Source of the DNA: Flammeovirgaceae bacterium UBA5008
GTDB taxonomy: Bacteria; Bacteroidota; Bacteroidia; Cytophagales; Cyclobacteriaceae
Reading direction: 5' to 3'
Assembly: GCA_002398365.1 (NCBI GenBank)
Contig: DGYK01000057.1
Location: forward strand, 90,567 to 154,566
Length of the DNA stretch: 64,000 nucleotides
This document shows, in pieces, positions 18,149 through 26,570 of this stretch (within the stretch, counting starts at the first letter, position 1; each line of letters begins with the position of its first letter). The notes under the pieces were generated by a model. The model made no database searches and was not told where the DNA came from. It saw nothing but the letters and a program-made list of their open reading frames with translations. A program made the position numbers and the translations under genes.

Positions 18149-18994
18149 ATGTTGCGAGAAAAAATCGACATACTAAAAGTAAATCCAGATCATCCATTCC
18201 GTTTGGCTGATATGCCCACCGCCAGCAAAGCACTGTATGCCGACAAGGAGGATTACAAAAAACTCTTGACCAAATACAAAAAGAATATAGATTACTTACA
18301 ACTTAAATTTTACGCCTCGGCCTCCCACACGCTGCTGGTCATCCTACAGGGGATGGACAGCGCAGGTAAAGACAGCATGATTCGGCATGTAATGTCGGGG
18401 GTTAACCCGCAAGGTTGTAGCGTGTCTAGTTTCAAAAAGCCCAGCGTGGAAGAGCTTCAGCACGATTACCTGTGGCGCTATCAACAGAAAATTCCTTCCT
18501 TGGGCATGATTGGAATTTTCAACCGTTCTTACTACGAAGATCTCATTGTCCCCTCTGTCCATCCGGATAGCATACGACATAAAACAGAAGACTGGTTTAA
18601 CCAGCGTTGTTCACAAATAAACGAATATGAAAAGTACCTCACGGCAAACAAGGTGGTGGTCATGAAGTTTTTTCTGCATCTGTCAAAAGAAGAGCAACGA
18701 AAACGGCTTCTGAAGCGCGTTGATAGCGCATCATCGAATTGGAAATTTTCAATGGATGACCTGCTGGAGCGCAAGCACTGGAAGCACTATCAACGCGCGT
18801 ATGAGCAATGTATTGGAAAGACGTCTACTGATTATGCCCCTTGGTATATTCTTCCAGCCGATGATAAAAAGAATGCCCGCATTATGCTCTCCTATATTCT
18901 GTGTGAAAAATTTTGTGAACTGAAGGTAGGTTTCCCGGTGCCGGATGAAAAGCATAAGAAGATATTGAAAGAGGTGCGAAAGTATCTGGAATGA
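18149..18994 (+). CDS. ppk2: Polyphosphate kinase 2 family protein
   Basis: 281 residues, normal for a one-domain PPK2, which transfers phosphate between polyphosphate and nucleotides. Walker A is GMDSAGKD with K74, Walker B lies in GMIGIFNRSYYEDLIV, and a lid segment follows (KRVDSASSNWKFSMDD). The C-terminal TDYAPWYILPADDKKNAR motif is typical. It starts 3 bases after the amylase stop, completing an operon that combines glycan breakdown, ion pumping and nucleotide recharging. A decayed second copy of its 3' end is found at 22460-22682. Substrate preference (ADP or AMP) cannot be assigned safely by eye. Confidence 0.93.
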   Translation: MLREKIDILKVNPDHPFRLADMPTASKALYADKEDYKKLLTKYKKNIDYLQLKFYASASHTLLVILQGMDSAGKDSMIRHVMSGVNPQGCSVSSFKKPSVEELQHDYLWRYQQKIPSLGMIGIFNRSYYEDLIVPSVHPDSIRHKTEDWFNQRCSQINEYEKYLTANKVVVMKFFLHLSKEEQRKRLLKRVDSASSNWKFSMDDLLERKHWKHYQRAYEQCIGKTSTDYAPWYILPADDKKNARIMLSYILCEKFCELKVGFPVPDEKHKKILKEVRKYLE

Positions 18995-19046
18995 GTTTCA
19001 CTAAAATGGTTTGGATAGATAAACATTAACTAATAACAACAAGACT

Positions 19047-20627
19047 ATGAAAAATAACAGTAATGAAATTAAAGCCTATTGTGTGGGTGGTGGCATCGGC
19101 TCTTTGGCTGCGGCTGCGTTTATGATTCGCGATGGTGGAATGCCAGGCGGGAACATTACCATTTACGAGGCCCTGCCTTTATTGGGTGGAAGCCTTGATG
19201 GTGCAAAAACAACCAAGGGCTACTCGCTCCGTGGCGGACGTATGTTAACTACCGATAATTATGAATGCACCTGGGGATTATTTAAATCCATTCCATCGCT
19301 CACAAGACCGGGTAAAACAGTCTTTGATGAAACCGTAGAGTTCAACGAAGGTATCAAGGCACATTCAAAGGCAAGGCTGGTAGATGGGAACCGTGCAATT
19401 GTTCATGTAACCTCAATGGGTTTTTCAATGAATGACCGAATTGAACTACTTAAACTTGCTGAGGCGAGTGAAGAAAAATTGGGAACTAGCCGAATTACTG
19501 ACTGGCTGTCTCCAGAGTTTTTCAAGAATAATTTTTGGTATATGTGGGCAACAACTTTTGCTTTTCAGCCATGGCACAGTGCCGTGGAATTCAAGCGATA
19601 CCTCCATCGTTTTATGAAGGAATTTTCACGTATCGAAACCCTGGCCGGAGTCAAGAGGACGATATACAATCAATATGACTCGCTGGTTCGGCCGCTTTCG
19701 GCTTGGCTTGAGGCACAAGGCGTAAAGTTTGAAACGAACTGTACCGTTACTGACCTTGAGCTTAAAACCGTAAACGGTAAGTTTGTGGTTTCACAAATCA
19801 GTTATAACCAATCAGGTAAGAACGAAACCGTTTCGGTTGGTGAAGATGATTTAGTCATTTTCCAGAATGGCTCGATGACCGATGCATCAAGCCTTGGCTC
19901 AATGACGACAGCCCCCAAACAGTTAACAAAAGCTGACAGCGGTGGCTGGTCTCTTTGGGAAAAATTGGCTAAAGGCCGCCCTGAATTTGGCAATCCAGGC
20001 GTTTTTAATTCGAGTATTCCTGAATCTTATTGGGAATCATTCACTGTAACACTAAAGGACACGACCTTCTTTGATCAAATGGAAGTATTCTCGGGGAACA
20101 AAGCGGGCACGGGCGGGCTCGTTACCTTCAAAGATTCTAACTGGTTTATGTCGGTCGTTTTGGCTCATCAGCCACATTTTATGAATCAACCTGATGATGT
20201 TCGAGTTTTTTGGGGATATGCATTGCACCCAGACCGGGTTGGTAACTTCATTGGCAAATCGATGTCAGAATGCAACGGTGAAGAAATTCTGAGGGAACTC
20301 TGCGGTCACCTTAATTTTGATTTTGACATTATGTTTTCCAAGGCAACCTGCATTCCGTGCCGAATGCCCTATATCACGAGTATGTTTATGCCTCGTGCGC
20401 ACGATGACAGACCCCTGCCCGTACCAAATAACTCAAAAAATCTGGCTTTTGTAAGCCAGTTCGTGGAAATTCCCGAAGATGTGGTTTTCACGGTTGAATA
20501 TTCAGTTCGGGTTGCACAGATGGCCGTTTACGAACTACTGAACATTGAGAAAGAAATCCCTGCAATCCTGCATCACGACAAATCAATCAAAGTAAATCTC
20601 GATGCTGTGATTAAAGCTTTTAGATAA
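19047..20627 (+). CDS. ohyA: Oleate hydratase (myosin-cross-reactive antigen family)
   Basis: 526 residues. It opens with an FAD dinucleotide-binding fold (YCVGGGIGSLAAAAFM), and family signatures include SLDGAKTTKGYSLRGGRML and NYECTWGLFKSIPS. The FMWATTFAFQPWHSAVEFKRY-like segment is also typical. These flavoenzymes hydrate the cis-9 double bond of unsaturated fatty acids to 10-hydroxy acids and help resist toxic fatty acids. It lies 52 bases after ppk2 and 9 bases before a K+ channel gene. The link between these genes is unknown. Confidence 0.93.
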   Translation: MKNNSNEIKAYCVGGGIGSLAAAAFMIRDGGMPGGNITIYEALPLLGGSLDGAKTTKGYSLRGGRMLTTDNYECTWGLFKSIPSLTRPGKTVFDETVEFNEGIKAHSKARLVDGNRAIVHVTSMGFSMNDRIELLKLAEASEEKLGTSRITDWLSPEFFKNNFWYMWATTFAFQPWHSAVEFKRYLHRFMKEFSRIETLAGVKRTIYNQYDSLVRPLSAWLEAQGVKFETNCTVTDLELKTVNGKFVVSQISYNQSGKNETVSVGEDDLVIFQNGSMTDASSLGSMTTAPKQLTKADSGGWSLWEKLAKGRPEFGNPGVFNSSIPESYWESFTVTLKDTTFFDQMEVFSGNKAGTGGLVTFKDSNWFMSVVLAHQPHFMNQPDDVRVFWGYALHPDRVGNFIGKSMSECNGEEILRELCGHLNFDFDIMFSKATCIPCRMPYITSMFMPRAHDDRPLPVPNNSKNLAFVSQFVEIPEDVVFTVEYSVRVAQMAVYELLNIEKEIPAILHHDKSIKVNLDAVIKAFR

Positions 20628-20636
20628 AGAAACGTA

Positions 20637-21188
20637 ATGAAAAAGTTCGATGCGGCTCTGATCAAGCGAGTGAGCCCCACGTTGATTTTGGTGGCCGTAT
20701 CGTCCATATTTTATATCTACGTCATGCGCTTTATCGACCATCGGGCATATTGGATATCCCCAGTTATTGTCAGCCTTGCATTTTTAAAATCGGCATACTT
20801 TACAACTTTCACTTTCCGTCAAATGAATATATCCATAAAGGAAAGTCATTCGTTTGGTCAACTCCTGGGGATATTTGGTTTGCTCGTTTTTGTTATTGTT
20901 TTCTCTTTTGGCGCTGATTATACGTGTCTTTCAGTCGGAAATCACGCATCATTCAAAGGATTAGAAGGAAATATCCACCTTAGTTATCTCGATCAGTTGT
21001 TCCAATACTTTTATTTCAGCACCGTTACTTTTGCATCCATTGGCTATGGGGATATTGTACCAGTTTCTGTATCTGCCAAATTGGTGGTGATTATCGAAAT
21101 TGCGCAAAGCTTTATTACAGTGGTTTTCGGACTTTCCAACATAAACAATATCCACAGTATTATTAAAAGCAAACGAGTCAACGATTAA
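20637..21188 (+). CDS. Two-TM potassium channel-like protein
   Basis: 183 residues. Two N-terminal hydrophobic segments (about 14-55) precede a 2-TM pore module: helix at about 76-92, pore loop, the selectivity filter STVTFASIGYGDIVP with GYGD at 136-139, and a final helix (AKLVVIIEIAQSFITVVFGL). No RCK or cyclic-nucleotide domain follows, so it is a minimal channel. It lies 9 bases after the oleate hydratase and 4 bases before the DUF4010 gene, suggesting a three-gene transcript. K+ selectivity is inferred from the filter. Confidence 0.88.
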   Translation: MKKFDAALIKRVSPTLILVAVSSIFYIYVMRFIDHRAYWISPVIVSLAFLKSAYFTTFTFRQMNISIKESHSFGQLLGIFGLLVFVIVFSFGADYTCLSVGNHASFKGLEGNIHLSYLDQLFQYFYFSTVTFASIGYGDIVPVSVSAKLVVIIEIAQSFITVVFGLSNINNIHSIIKSKRVND

Positions 21189-21192
21189 TTCA

Positions 21193-22461
21193 ATGCACGA
21201 CACTCTTCAAGATATTTTTTCCCCGAATTTGTTGGCAATTCTTGTCTCAATTGTAATAGGTTTAGTCTACGGTCTTGAGCGCGAAGTAGACGCCCCATTG
21301 CATTACCGTCACCTTACGGGAATACGATCCATGCCACTCCTGGCTGCGATGGGATGTGTGATTACTATAATTGCACAACAAACTACTTTTTGGTTGCTGC
21401 CTGTTTCGATAGCAGGTATGTTTATTTTTAGTATTGTCATTTACTTCACCAAAGACAAATCCGATTCTTTGGAAATTAAGCAGGAAATAATTTTAATGCT
21501 GGTTTTTGTTACCGGTGTTTTGGCAGGCCTTCATTTGTTTCGCGAAGCCATGGCCATCACGGTAATGGCAATTGCAATTTTATCTTTTAAAGAACTCTTT
21601 CATCATTACCTGGATCGGATCAACAAGGTGGAGATAACAGCTTTTGTAAAATTTGCGGTTTTGTTTGTTCTTGTTTTGCCTTTTATTCCAAATGCAAACT
21701 ATGGCCCCGAAGGTATAATCAACCCTAGCGAAATTGCTTGGGTGGTGTTGATTGTTTCCTCGCTTGGATTTATTGGGTACATACTGATGAAATTCGGGAA
21801 GCCAGAAAAAGGAATATTACTAACTGCAATTCTGGGTGGCCTGTTTTCGAGCACAGCTGTAACATGGGTGTATTCCGCAAAAAGTAAAGAACAGAAATCG
21901 ATTGCTCATCTATATTCTTGCGGTATTTTACTGGCATGTACTATCATGTTTGTCAGGATTCTATTCTTCTCGTACATATTTAGTTCTTTGCTCTTTAAAC
22001 AATTACTGATCCCCAGCCTAATCATGATTGCCATTTTACTTGCTGCTACAGGGTTGATAGTGTGGAGAAAAAGAAATGAACCCGCCACAACCAGCATTGC
22101 TGCGGGTAGCCCAATGGAGTTGGGTAACGCCCTGATTTTTGGAGGAATCTATATGGGAATACTTTTGATGGTATTTTATACTGACAAGTTCTGGGGAACC
22201 ACAGGATTGTACGTTTCAGGAATCATATCTGGGCTTTCGGATGTCGATGCCATAACAATAAATATGTCAAAGTATGCTGAGAGCACACATCGGTTAACCG
22301 CAGCGGCATCTGTTGTTATTCTTGCTTCTCTTAGCAACAACATGGTAAAGCTTGTTATAAGTTTGGTAAGAGGAGATAGTCGGCTAAAAATGCAGGTTGG
22401 GTTTACGATTTCAACAGTGCTGATTAGTGGTATCATATATATTTTAATGAAGGATTTTTGA
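21193..22461 (+). CDS. MgtC/SapB-DUF4010 family membrane protein
   Basis: 422 residues with roughly a dozen hydrophobic helices. The N-terminus (VIGLVYGLEREVDAP, HLTGIRSMPLLAAMG) matches the MgtC/SapB-like motif with its conserved Arg/Glu, and the C-terminal half fits DUF4010 (TGLYVSGIISGLSDVDAITI). Such proteins are proposed transporters or regulators of membrane ATPases; the substrate is unknown. The stop codon abuts a decayed fragment of ppk2, so the gene marks a rearrangement boundary. Confidence 0.88.
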   Translation: MHDTLQDIFSPNLLAILVSIVIGLVYGLEREVDAPLHYRHLTGIRSMPLLAAMGCVITIIAQQTTFWLLPVSIAGMFIFSIVIYFTKDKSDSLEIKQEIILMLVFVTGVLAGLHLFREAMAITVMAIAILSFKELFHHYLDRINKVEITAFVKFAVLFVLVLPFIPNANYGPEGIINPSEIAWVVLIVSSLGFIGYILMKFGKPEKGILLTAILGGLFSSTAVTWVYSAKSKEQKSIAHLYSCGILLACTIMFVRILFFSYIFSSLLFKQLLIPSLIMIAILLAATGLIVWRKRNEPATTSIAAGSPMELGNALIFGGIYMGILLMVFYTDKFWGTTGLYVSGIISGLSDVDAITINMSKYAESTHRLTAAASVVILASLSNNMVKLVISLVRGDSRLKMQVGFTISTVLISGIIYILMKDF

Positions 22462-22682
22462 GCAATGTACTGGAAAGACCTCTACCGAACGTGCCCCTGG
22501 TATATCCTCACTGCCGATGATAAAAAGAATGCCGCATTATGCTTTCCAATATACTCTGTGAAAAGTTTTGCGAACTCGATGTGAAGTTCCCCATTCCTGA
22601 CAAAAAGCATAAATCACTATTGAGGAAAACGCATCAGGAGTTAGCAACCGGACATGTTCAGAAAAACGCGAATTTGGGCTAA
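22460..22682 (+). pseudogene. Decayed 3' fragment of a second ppk2 copy
   Basis: The first bases encode EQCTGKTSTERAPWYILTADDKKNA, the C-terminal PPK2 motif seen in the intact gene at 18149-18994 (there EQCIGKTSTDYAPWYIL). A one-base deletion after the KKNA codons shifts the frame. In the shifted frame homology continues as RIMLSNILCEKFCELDVKFPIPDKKHK and ends at TAA 22680-22682. The fragment begins at the last bases of the DUF4010 gene, with nothing of the upstream 190 residues. It differs from the intact copy at many positions, so it is an older paralogue or a related allele, not a recent tandem copy. Confidence 0.85.
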
Positions 22683-22754
22683 AAAGCCCTCTACTCAGAG
22701 AATTTTGTAATTCTTTGTCAAAATTATGTAACAACGAAGTCTGTAGATTTAACG

Positions 22755-22762
22755 TATATTTG
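22755..22762 (+). promoter_or_regulatory. Possible -7 element upstream of the HYC_CC_PP gene
   Basis: TATATTTG fits the Bacteroidota -7 consensus TAnnTTTG exactly. I do not find a good TTTG at the usual 19-21 base spacing, so support is partial. It lies two bases before the TTG proposed as a start, so the true start may be the TTG at 22770 with a very short leader. Confidence 0.3.
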
Positions 22763-22763
22763 C

Positions 22764-23195
22764 TTGCTGTTGAAAACTACACGAAAAATATTGGCAGGGT
22801 CGCTGACCCTCTTTGTTCTGGTTTCCGTGATCAGTCATTCCATCAGTTTTCACTTTTGTGGAGGCGAGGTACAAAGCATGTCAATTTTTGGCGCTGCCCA
22901 GCAGTGCGAGGAACATGACAATGCTTGCGATCATCGCGGGAGCACAAGTCACACCTCCATCAATCACAAAGGATGCTGTGAAGATGCGACCTTTAAAATT
23001 GATTCGGATCAATACACGTATGAGCCATCCGACAAAATATCCGTTGAAAGCTATCAATACATTTTTCTTCCGGTCGCGGATGTAGCTCCGGAATTCAATC
23101 CTATTGTAAGTTTAGCCGATACTCATTTCTTACACTACAAGCCACCTATCATAGAGCGAGATATTCACATACTCGTTCAGTCATTCCTTATCTGA
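22764..23195 (+). CDS. HYC_CC_PP family metal-associated protein
   Basis: 143 residues with an N-terminal signal or anchor helix (ILAGSLTLFVLVSVISHS). It has the family landmarks: a His/Tyr-Cys motif (FHFCGGEVQ), a CC pair in HKGCCEDAT, and a late proline pair (YKPPIIE). Several additional His and Cys residues (EEHDNACDHRG) suggest metal binding. The family is found beside heavy-metal transporters in Bacteroidota. The start is TTG at 22764 or 22770; no ATG precedes the conserved part. It is the first gene of the copper island. Confidence 0.8.
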   Translation: MLLKTTRKILAGSLTLFVLVSVISHSISFHFCGGEVQSMSIFGAAQQCEEHDNACDHRGSTSHTSINHKGCCEDATFKIDSDQYTYEPSDKISVESYQYIFLPVADVAPEFNPIVSLADTHFLHYKPPIIERDIHILVQSFLI

Positions 23196-23293
23196 TTTCA
23201 TTCTTTTAGGAGCAGTGTGCTTCCCTTAATTAGGGAAAAGCGCGTTCGCATTTTTTAGGCGTTCTGCTTAAAATTTCTGCTCCTCCCAATCCC

Positions 23294-23321
23294 TTTGTAG
23301 GCTAGTCACTATTTATATTTT
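23294..23321 (+). promoter_or_regulatory. Possible promoter of the second RND operon
   Basis: TTTG at 23294-23297 and TATATTTT at 23314-23321 resemble the Bacteroidota -33/-7 pair, but the spacing of 16 bases is shorter than the usual 19-21. It lies just upstream of the ATG at 23330, so the leader would be very short. Weak support. Confidence 0.25.
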
Positions 23322-23329
23322 CTATTCAA

Positions 23330-24622
23330 ATGATTGAAAAACTCATTTCATACTCAATTCACAATCGCTTTGTTATTCTGCTGATCGCAGCGGGGTTGTT
23401 CGGGTGGGGCCTGCATTCGGTGCAGGTGAATAAAATTGACGCCATACCCGATCTTTCAGAAAACCAGGTGATCGTCTTCACCGAATGGATGGGCCGAAGC
23501 CCGCAAATCATGGAAGATCAGGTAACCTATCCGTTGGTCACCAACCTGCAGGCCTTGCCAAGAATAAAATATGTGAGAGGCACTTCCATGTTCGGGATGA
23601 GCTTCGTGTACGTCATCTTCGAAGATGATGTGGATGTGTATTGGGCACGGCAGCGCGTGCTGGAGCGATTAAACTATGCTTCGCGCCTATTGCCCGAAGG
23701 CGTAGTGCCAACCATCGGGCCCGATGGAACCGGTGTAGGCCATATTCTGTGGTACACACTCGAAGCGCCCGGTATGGATCTGGGAGAGCAACGCGCCATC
23801 CAAGATTGGTATGTGAAGTTCGGTTTGCAAAATGTGCCAGGTGTTGCCGAAGTAGCTTCCTTCGGAGGATTTGAAAAACAATACCAAGTCACGGTCAATC
23901 CCAATAAACTTACCTACTACGGACTTTCAATCCCACAAGTAATTCAAGCCGTTCGCTCAAACAACAACGAAGCGGGCGGTAGAAAATTTGAGGTGAATGA
24001 CATCGGCTACGTGATTAAAACAACGGGGTACATCAAGAATGTGGAGGCCATTGAAATGATACCTCTAAAGACCGTGAATTCAATTCCGGTAACCATCAAA
24101 GATGTGGCAACAGTGCAAATGACCGGGCAATTGAGGCTTGGCATCTTCGATGTGAGCGGAGAAGGTGAAGCCGTGGGAGGCATTGTCGTGATGCGCTATG
24201 GAGAAAATGCAGATGAAGTGATCAAAAAAGTGAAAAAGAAAATGGAAGAAGTGGCGAAAGGATTTCCACAAGGGATGAAGTTCAATCTTGCTTATGACCG
24301 TAGTGAGTTGATCGAAGAATCGGTGTCATCTATCAAAAAGACGCTGATCGAGGAAATGATCGTTGTTTCATTGGTGGTTATCATTTTTCTGTTTCACTGG
24401 CGAAGTGCGTTAAGTATAATCATTCAAATACCGATCACCATCGCCACAGCTTTCATTTTACTAAACGCGTTTAACATCTCCTCCAATATCATGTCGCTTA
24501 CGGGCGTTGCCCTCGCCATCGGGGTGATTGTTGACAACGGTATCATCATGTCGGAAAATGCGTACAAACATCTTTCCCAACGCTATGCGGAAGTAATGGC
24601 CAAGAAATCCGGTAACTCTTAA
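23330..24622 (+). CDS. cusA: Heavy-metal RND pump CusA, N-terminal half (second copy)
   Basis: 430 residues, complete from the cytoplasmic start (MIEKLISYSIHNRFVILL, TM1) through the first periplasmic porter/docking domains (PDLSENQVIVFTEW, SMFGMSFVYVIFEDDVDVYWAR) to TM4. TM4 has the conserved Asp in AIGVIVDNGIIMSENAYK. The stop comes 17 residues later in the cytoplasmic loop. A normal CusA is one chain of about 1040 residues, so this is half a pump. The second half starts 10 bases downstream with its own ATG. The split is at the same loop as in the copy at the left edge of the window. Confidence 0.93.
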   Translation: MIEKLISYSIHNRFVILLIAAGLFGWGLHSVQVNKIDAIPDLSENQVIVFTEWMGRSPQIMEDQVTYPLVTNLQALPRIKYVRGTSMFGMSFVYVIFEDDVDVYWARQRVLERLNYASRLLPEGVVPTIGPDGTGVGHILWYTLEAPGMDLGEQRAIQDWYVKFGLQNVPGVAEVASFGGFEKQYQVTVNPNKLTYYGLSIPQVIQAVRSNNNEAGGRKFEVNDIGYVIKTTGYIKNVEAIEMIPLKTVNSIPVTIKDVATVQMTGQLRLGIFDVSGEGEAVGGIVVMRYGENADEVIKKVKKKMEEVAKGFPQGMKFNLAYDRSELIEESVSSIKKTLIEEMIVVSLVVIIFLFHWRSALSIIIQIPITIATAFILLNAFNISSNIMSLTGVALAIGVIVDNGIIMSENAYKHLSQRYAEVMAKKSGNS

Positions 24623-24632
24623 AATAACTCCA

Positions 24633-26570
24633 ATGAAATTCTCAAAAATATTCTCACGAAAAAAAGAAGAGCCCTGGATAACGGAAGAGGAAAGGCTCCA
24701 GATCATTGAAAAATCGAGCAAGCAGGTTTCGCGCGGAGTGTTTTACTCAACCATTATTATTATCACATCATTTCTGCCCGTGTTCATGCTCACCGGGCAA
24801 GAAGGGAAACTATTTCATCCCCTTGCCTATACGAAGACATTTATCATGCTGGTCGATGCCTTATTGGTTGTAACACTGGCTCCCGTATTGATATCCTTCT
24901 TCATGAAAGGCAAATTCAAAGACGATCACGCGAATCCTGTCAATAGGATTTTGGAAAAAGTATATGAGCCAGTGATCCGCTGGTGTATGAAGTGGAGAAA
25001 GACCACCATCGGAATCAATATAGCGGCTTTAGTTATCAGTGTCCCTTTGATCATCAGCCTGGGCTCGGAATTTATGCCTCCGCTGGATGAGCAATCTATT
25101 CTTTTCATGCCGGTAACGCTTCCTGATATTTCAAATGCGGAAGTAAAACGCATTCTGCAAGTGCAGGACAAGATCATTCACTCGGTACCGGAAGTTGATA
25201 AAGTATTGGGCAAAGCAGGCCGCGCCAGCACGGCTACCGACAATTCACCCATCAGCATGATTGAAACGATTATTATGCTAAAACCAAAAAGTGAATGGCG
25301 GCCCGGAATCACCAAAAAAGATATTGTGAATGAACTGGATGCGAAACTACAAATACCGGGCGTGGTTAACGGTTGGACTCAACCTATCATTAACCGGATC
25401 AACATGCTGGCAACCGGGATACGTACAGACGTGGGCGTAAAAGTGTACGGCCAAAATCTGGATAGCATATATGTTATTGAAGAGCGGGTAAAGACTGCTT
25501 TGGAGAGCGTTCGCGGGGTAAAAGATTTGTATGCCGAGCCGATAACAGGGGGAAAATACTTAGTGGTTGACATTAAACGTGGCGAGATCGGACGCTATGG
25601 ATTAACGATAGATGATGTCAACATGATGGTGGAGTCAGCCATTGGAGGAACTCCCGTCAGTAAGACGATTGAAGGTCGTCAGCGGTTTTCGATCAATGTA
25701 CGATTGTCACAAGATTATCGCAACAGTTTAGATCAACTTAAACGGATTCCAATCTCAACGCCAGCCTTGGGTACTGTACCGCTTTCTGCTGTTGCTGATT
25801 TTAGATTTGAGGACGGCCCCCCGATGATCAACTCAGAAAATGCTATGCTTCGCGGGGCAGTCCTCTTTAATGTGCGGGATCGTGATTTGGGAAGTACGGT
25901 ACAGGAAGCGATAGCCAAACTTAATCAGGAACTTACCGGGCTGCCCAATGGATACTATATAGAGTGGAGTGGACAATATGAGAACCTGATACGAAGCAAG
26001 CGCACGCTTACATTGATAGCGCCAATTGTTTTAATCATCATTTTTCTTTCCCTCTACTTTGCATTCCACTCCATTCGTGAAGCATTTTTTAGTTTGATAA
26101 CAGTTCCCTTCGCACTTATAGGAGGAGCCTACATGATTTATTTCTACGGGGTTCATCTCTCAGTGGCAGTAGCGGTAGGTTTTATTGCCTTGTTTGGTAT
26201 TGCAGTAGAGACCGGTGTGGTGATGGTAATTTATCTCAACGATGCCATGCGTCAACTGGTTGAACTAAAAGGCAACTCCCGCGAGACCATCTCGATGAAC
26301 GACTTGAAAGAATATGTGATTGCCGGAGCAGCCAAGCGCCTGAGACCAAAACTAATGACCGTATCGGTGGCACTGTTTGGTCTCGTGCCGGTGCTGTGGG
26401 CCACCGGTGTAGGCAGTGATGTGATGCAGCCCATCGTATTGCCCATGATCGGGGGCGTACTGACATCATCTACACACATCCTATTGGTAACGCCACTGAT
26501 TTTTTTAATGACCAAAGAATATGAACTCAAAAAACTCGGAAAACTTGAAATCCATGAAGTCAAACATTAA
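24633..26570 (+). CDS. cusA: Heavy-metal RND pump CusA, C-terminal half (second copy)
   Basis: 645 residues from a basic cytoplasmic leader (KIFSRKKEEPWITEEERL) and TM5 (IIIITSFLPVFMLTGQEGK) through the second periplasmic domain to TM12. Signatures include PIINRINMLATGIRTDVGVK and the TM10 acidic motif GIAVETGVVMV. It begins 10 bases after the N-terminal half with a separate ATG and lies in a different reading frame. The extra linker residues on both sides of the break make the combined loop longer than in single-chain CusA, as expected for a settled split. The TolC gene start overlaps its end. Confidence 0.93.
   Translation: MKFSKIFSRKKEEPWITEEERLQIIEKSSKQVSRGVFYSTIIIITSFLPVFMLTGQEGKLFHPLAYTKTFIMLVDALLVVTLAPVLISFFMKGKFKDDHANPVNRILEKVYEPVIRWCMKWRKTTIGINIAALVISVPLIISLGSEFMPPLDEQSILFMPVTLPDISNAEVKRILQVQDKIIHSVPEVDKVLGKAGRASTATDNSPISMIETIIMLKPKSEWRPGITKKDIVNELDAKLQIPGVVNGWTQPIINRINMLATGIRTDVGVKVYGQNLDSIYVIEERVKTALESVRGVKDLYAEPITGGKYLVVDIKRGEIGRYGLTIDDVNMMVESAIGGTPVSKTIEGRQRFSINVRLSQDYRNSLDQLKRIPISTPALGTVPLSAVADFRFEDGPPMINSENAMLRGAVLFNVRDRDLGSTVQEAIAKLNQELTGLPNGYYIEWSGQYENLIRSKRTLTLIAPIVLIIIFLSLYFAFHSIREAFFSLITVPFALIGGAYMIYFYGVHLSVAVAVGFIALFGIAVETGVVMVIYLNDAMRQLVELKGNSRETISMNDLKEYVIAGAAKRLRPKLMTVSVALFGLVPVLWATGVGSDVMQPIVLPMIGGVLTSSTHILLVTPLIFLMTKEYELKKLGKLEIHEVKH

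Noticed and set aside
23221..23237. Perfect short hairpin TTCCCT-TAATT-AGGGAA after the HYC_CC_PP gene, considered as a terminator
   Set aside because: Only six AT-containing base pairs and no directly following T-run; too weak to call.
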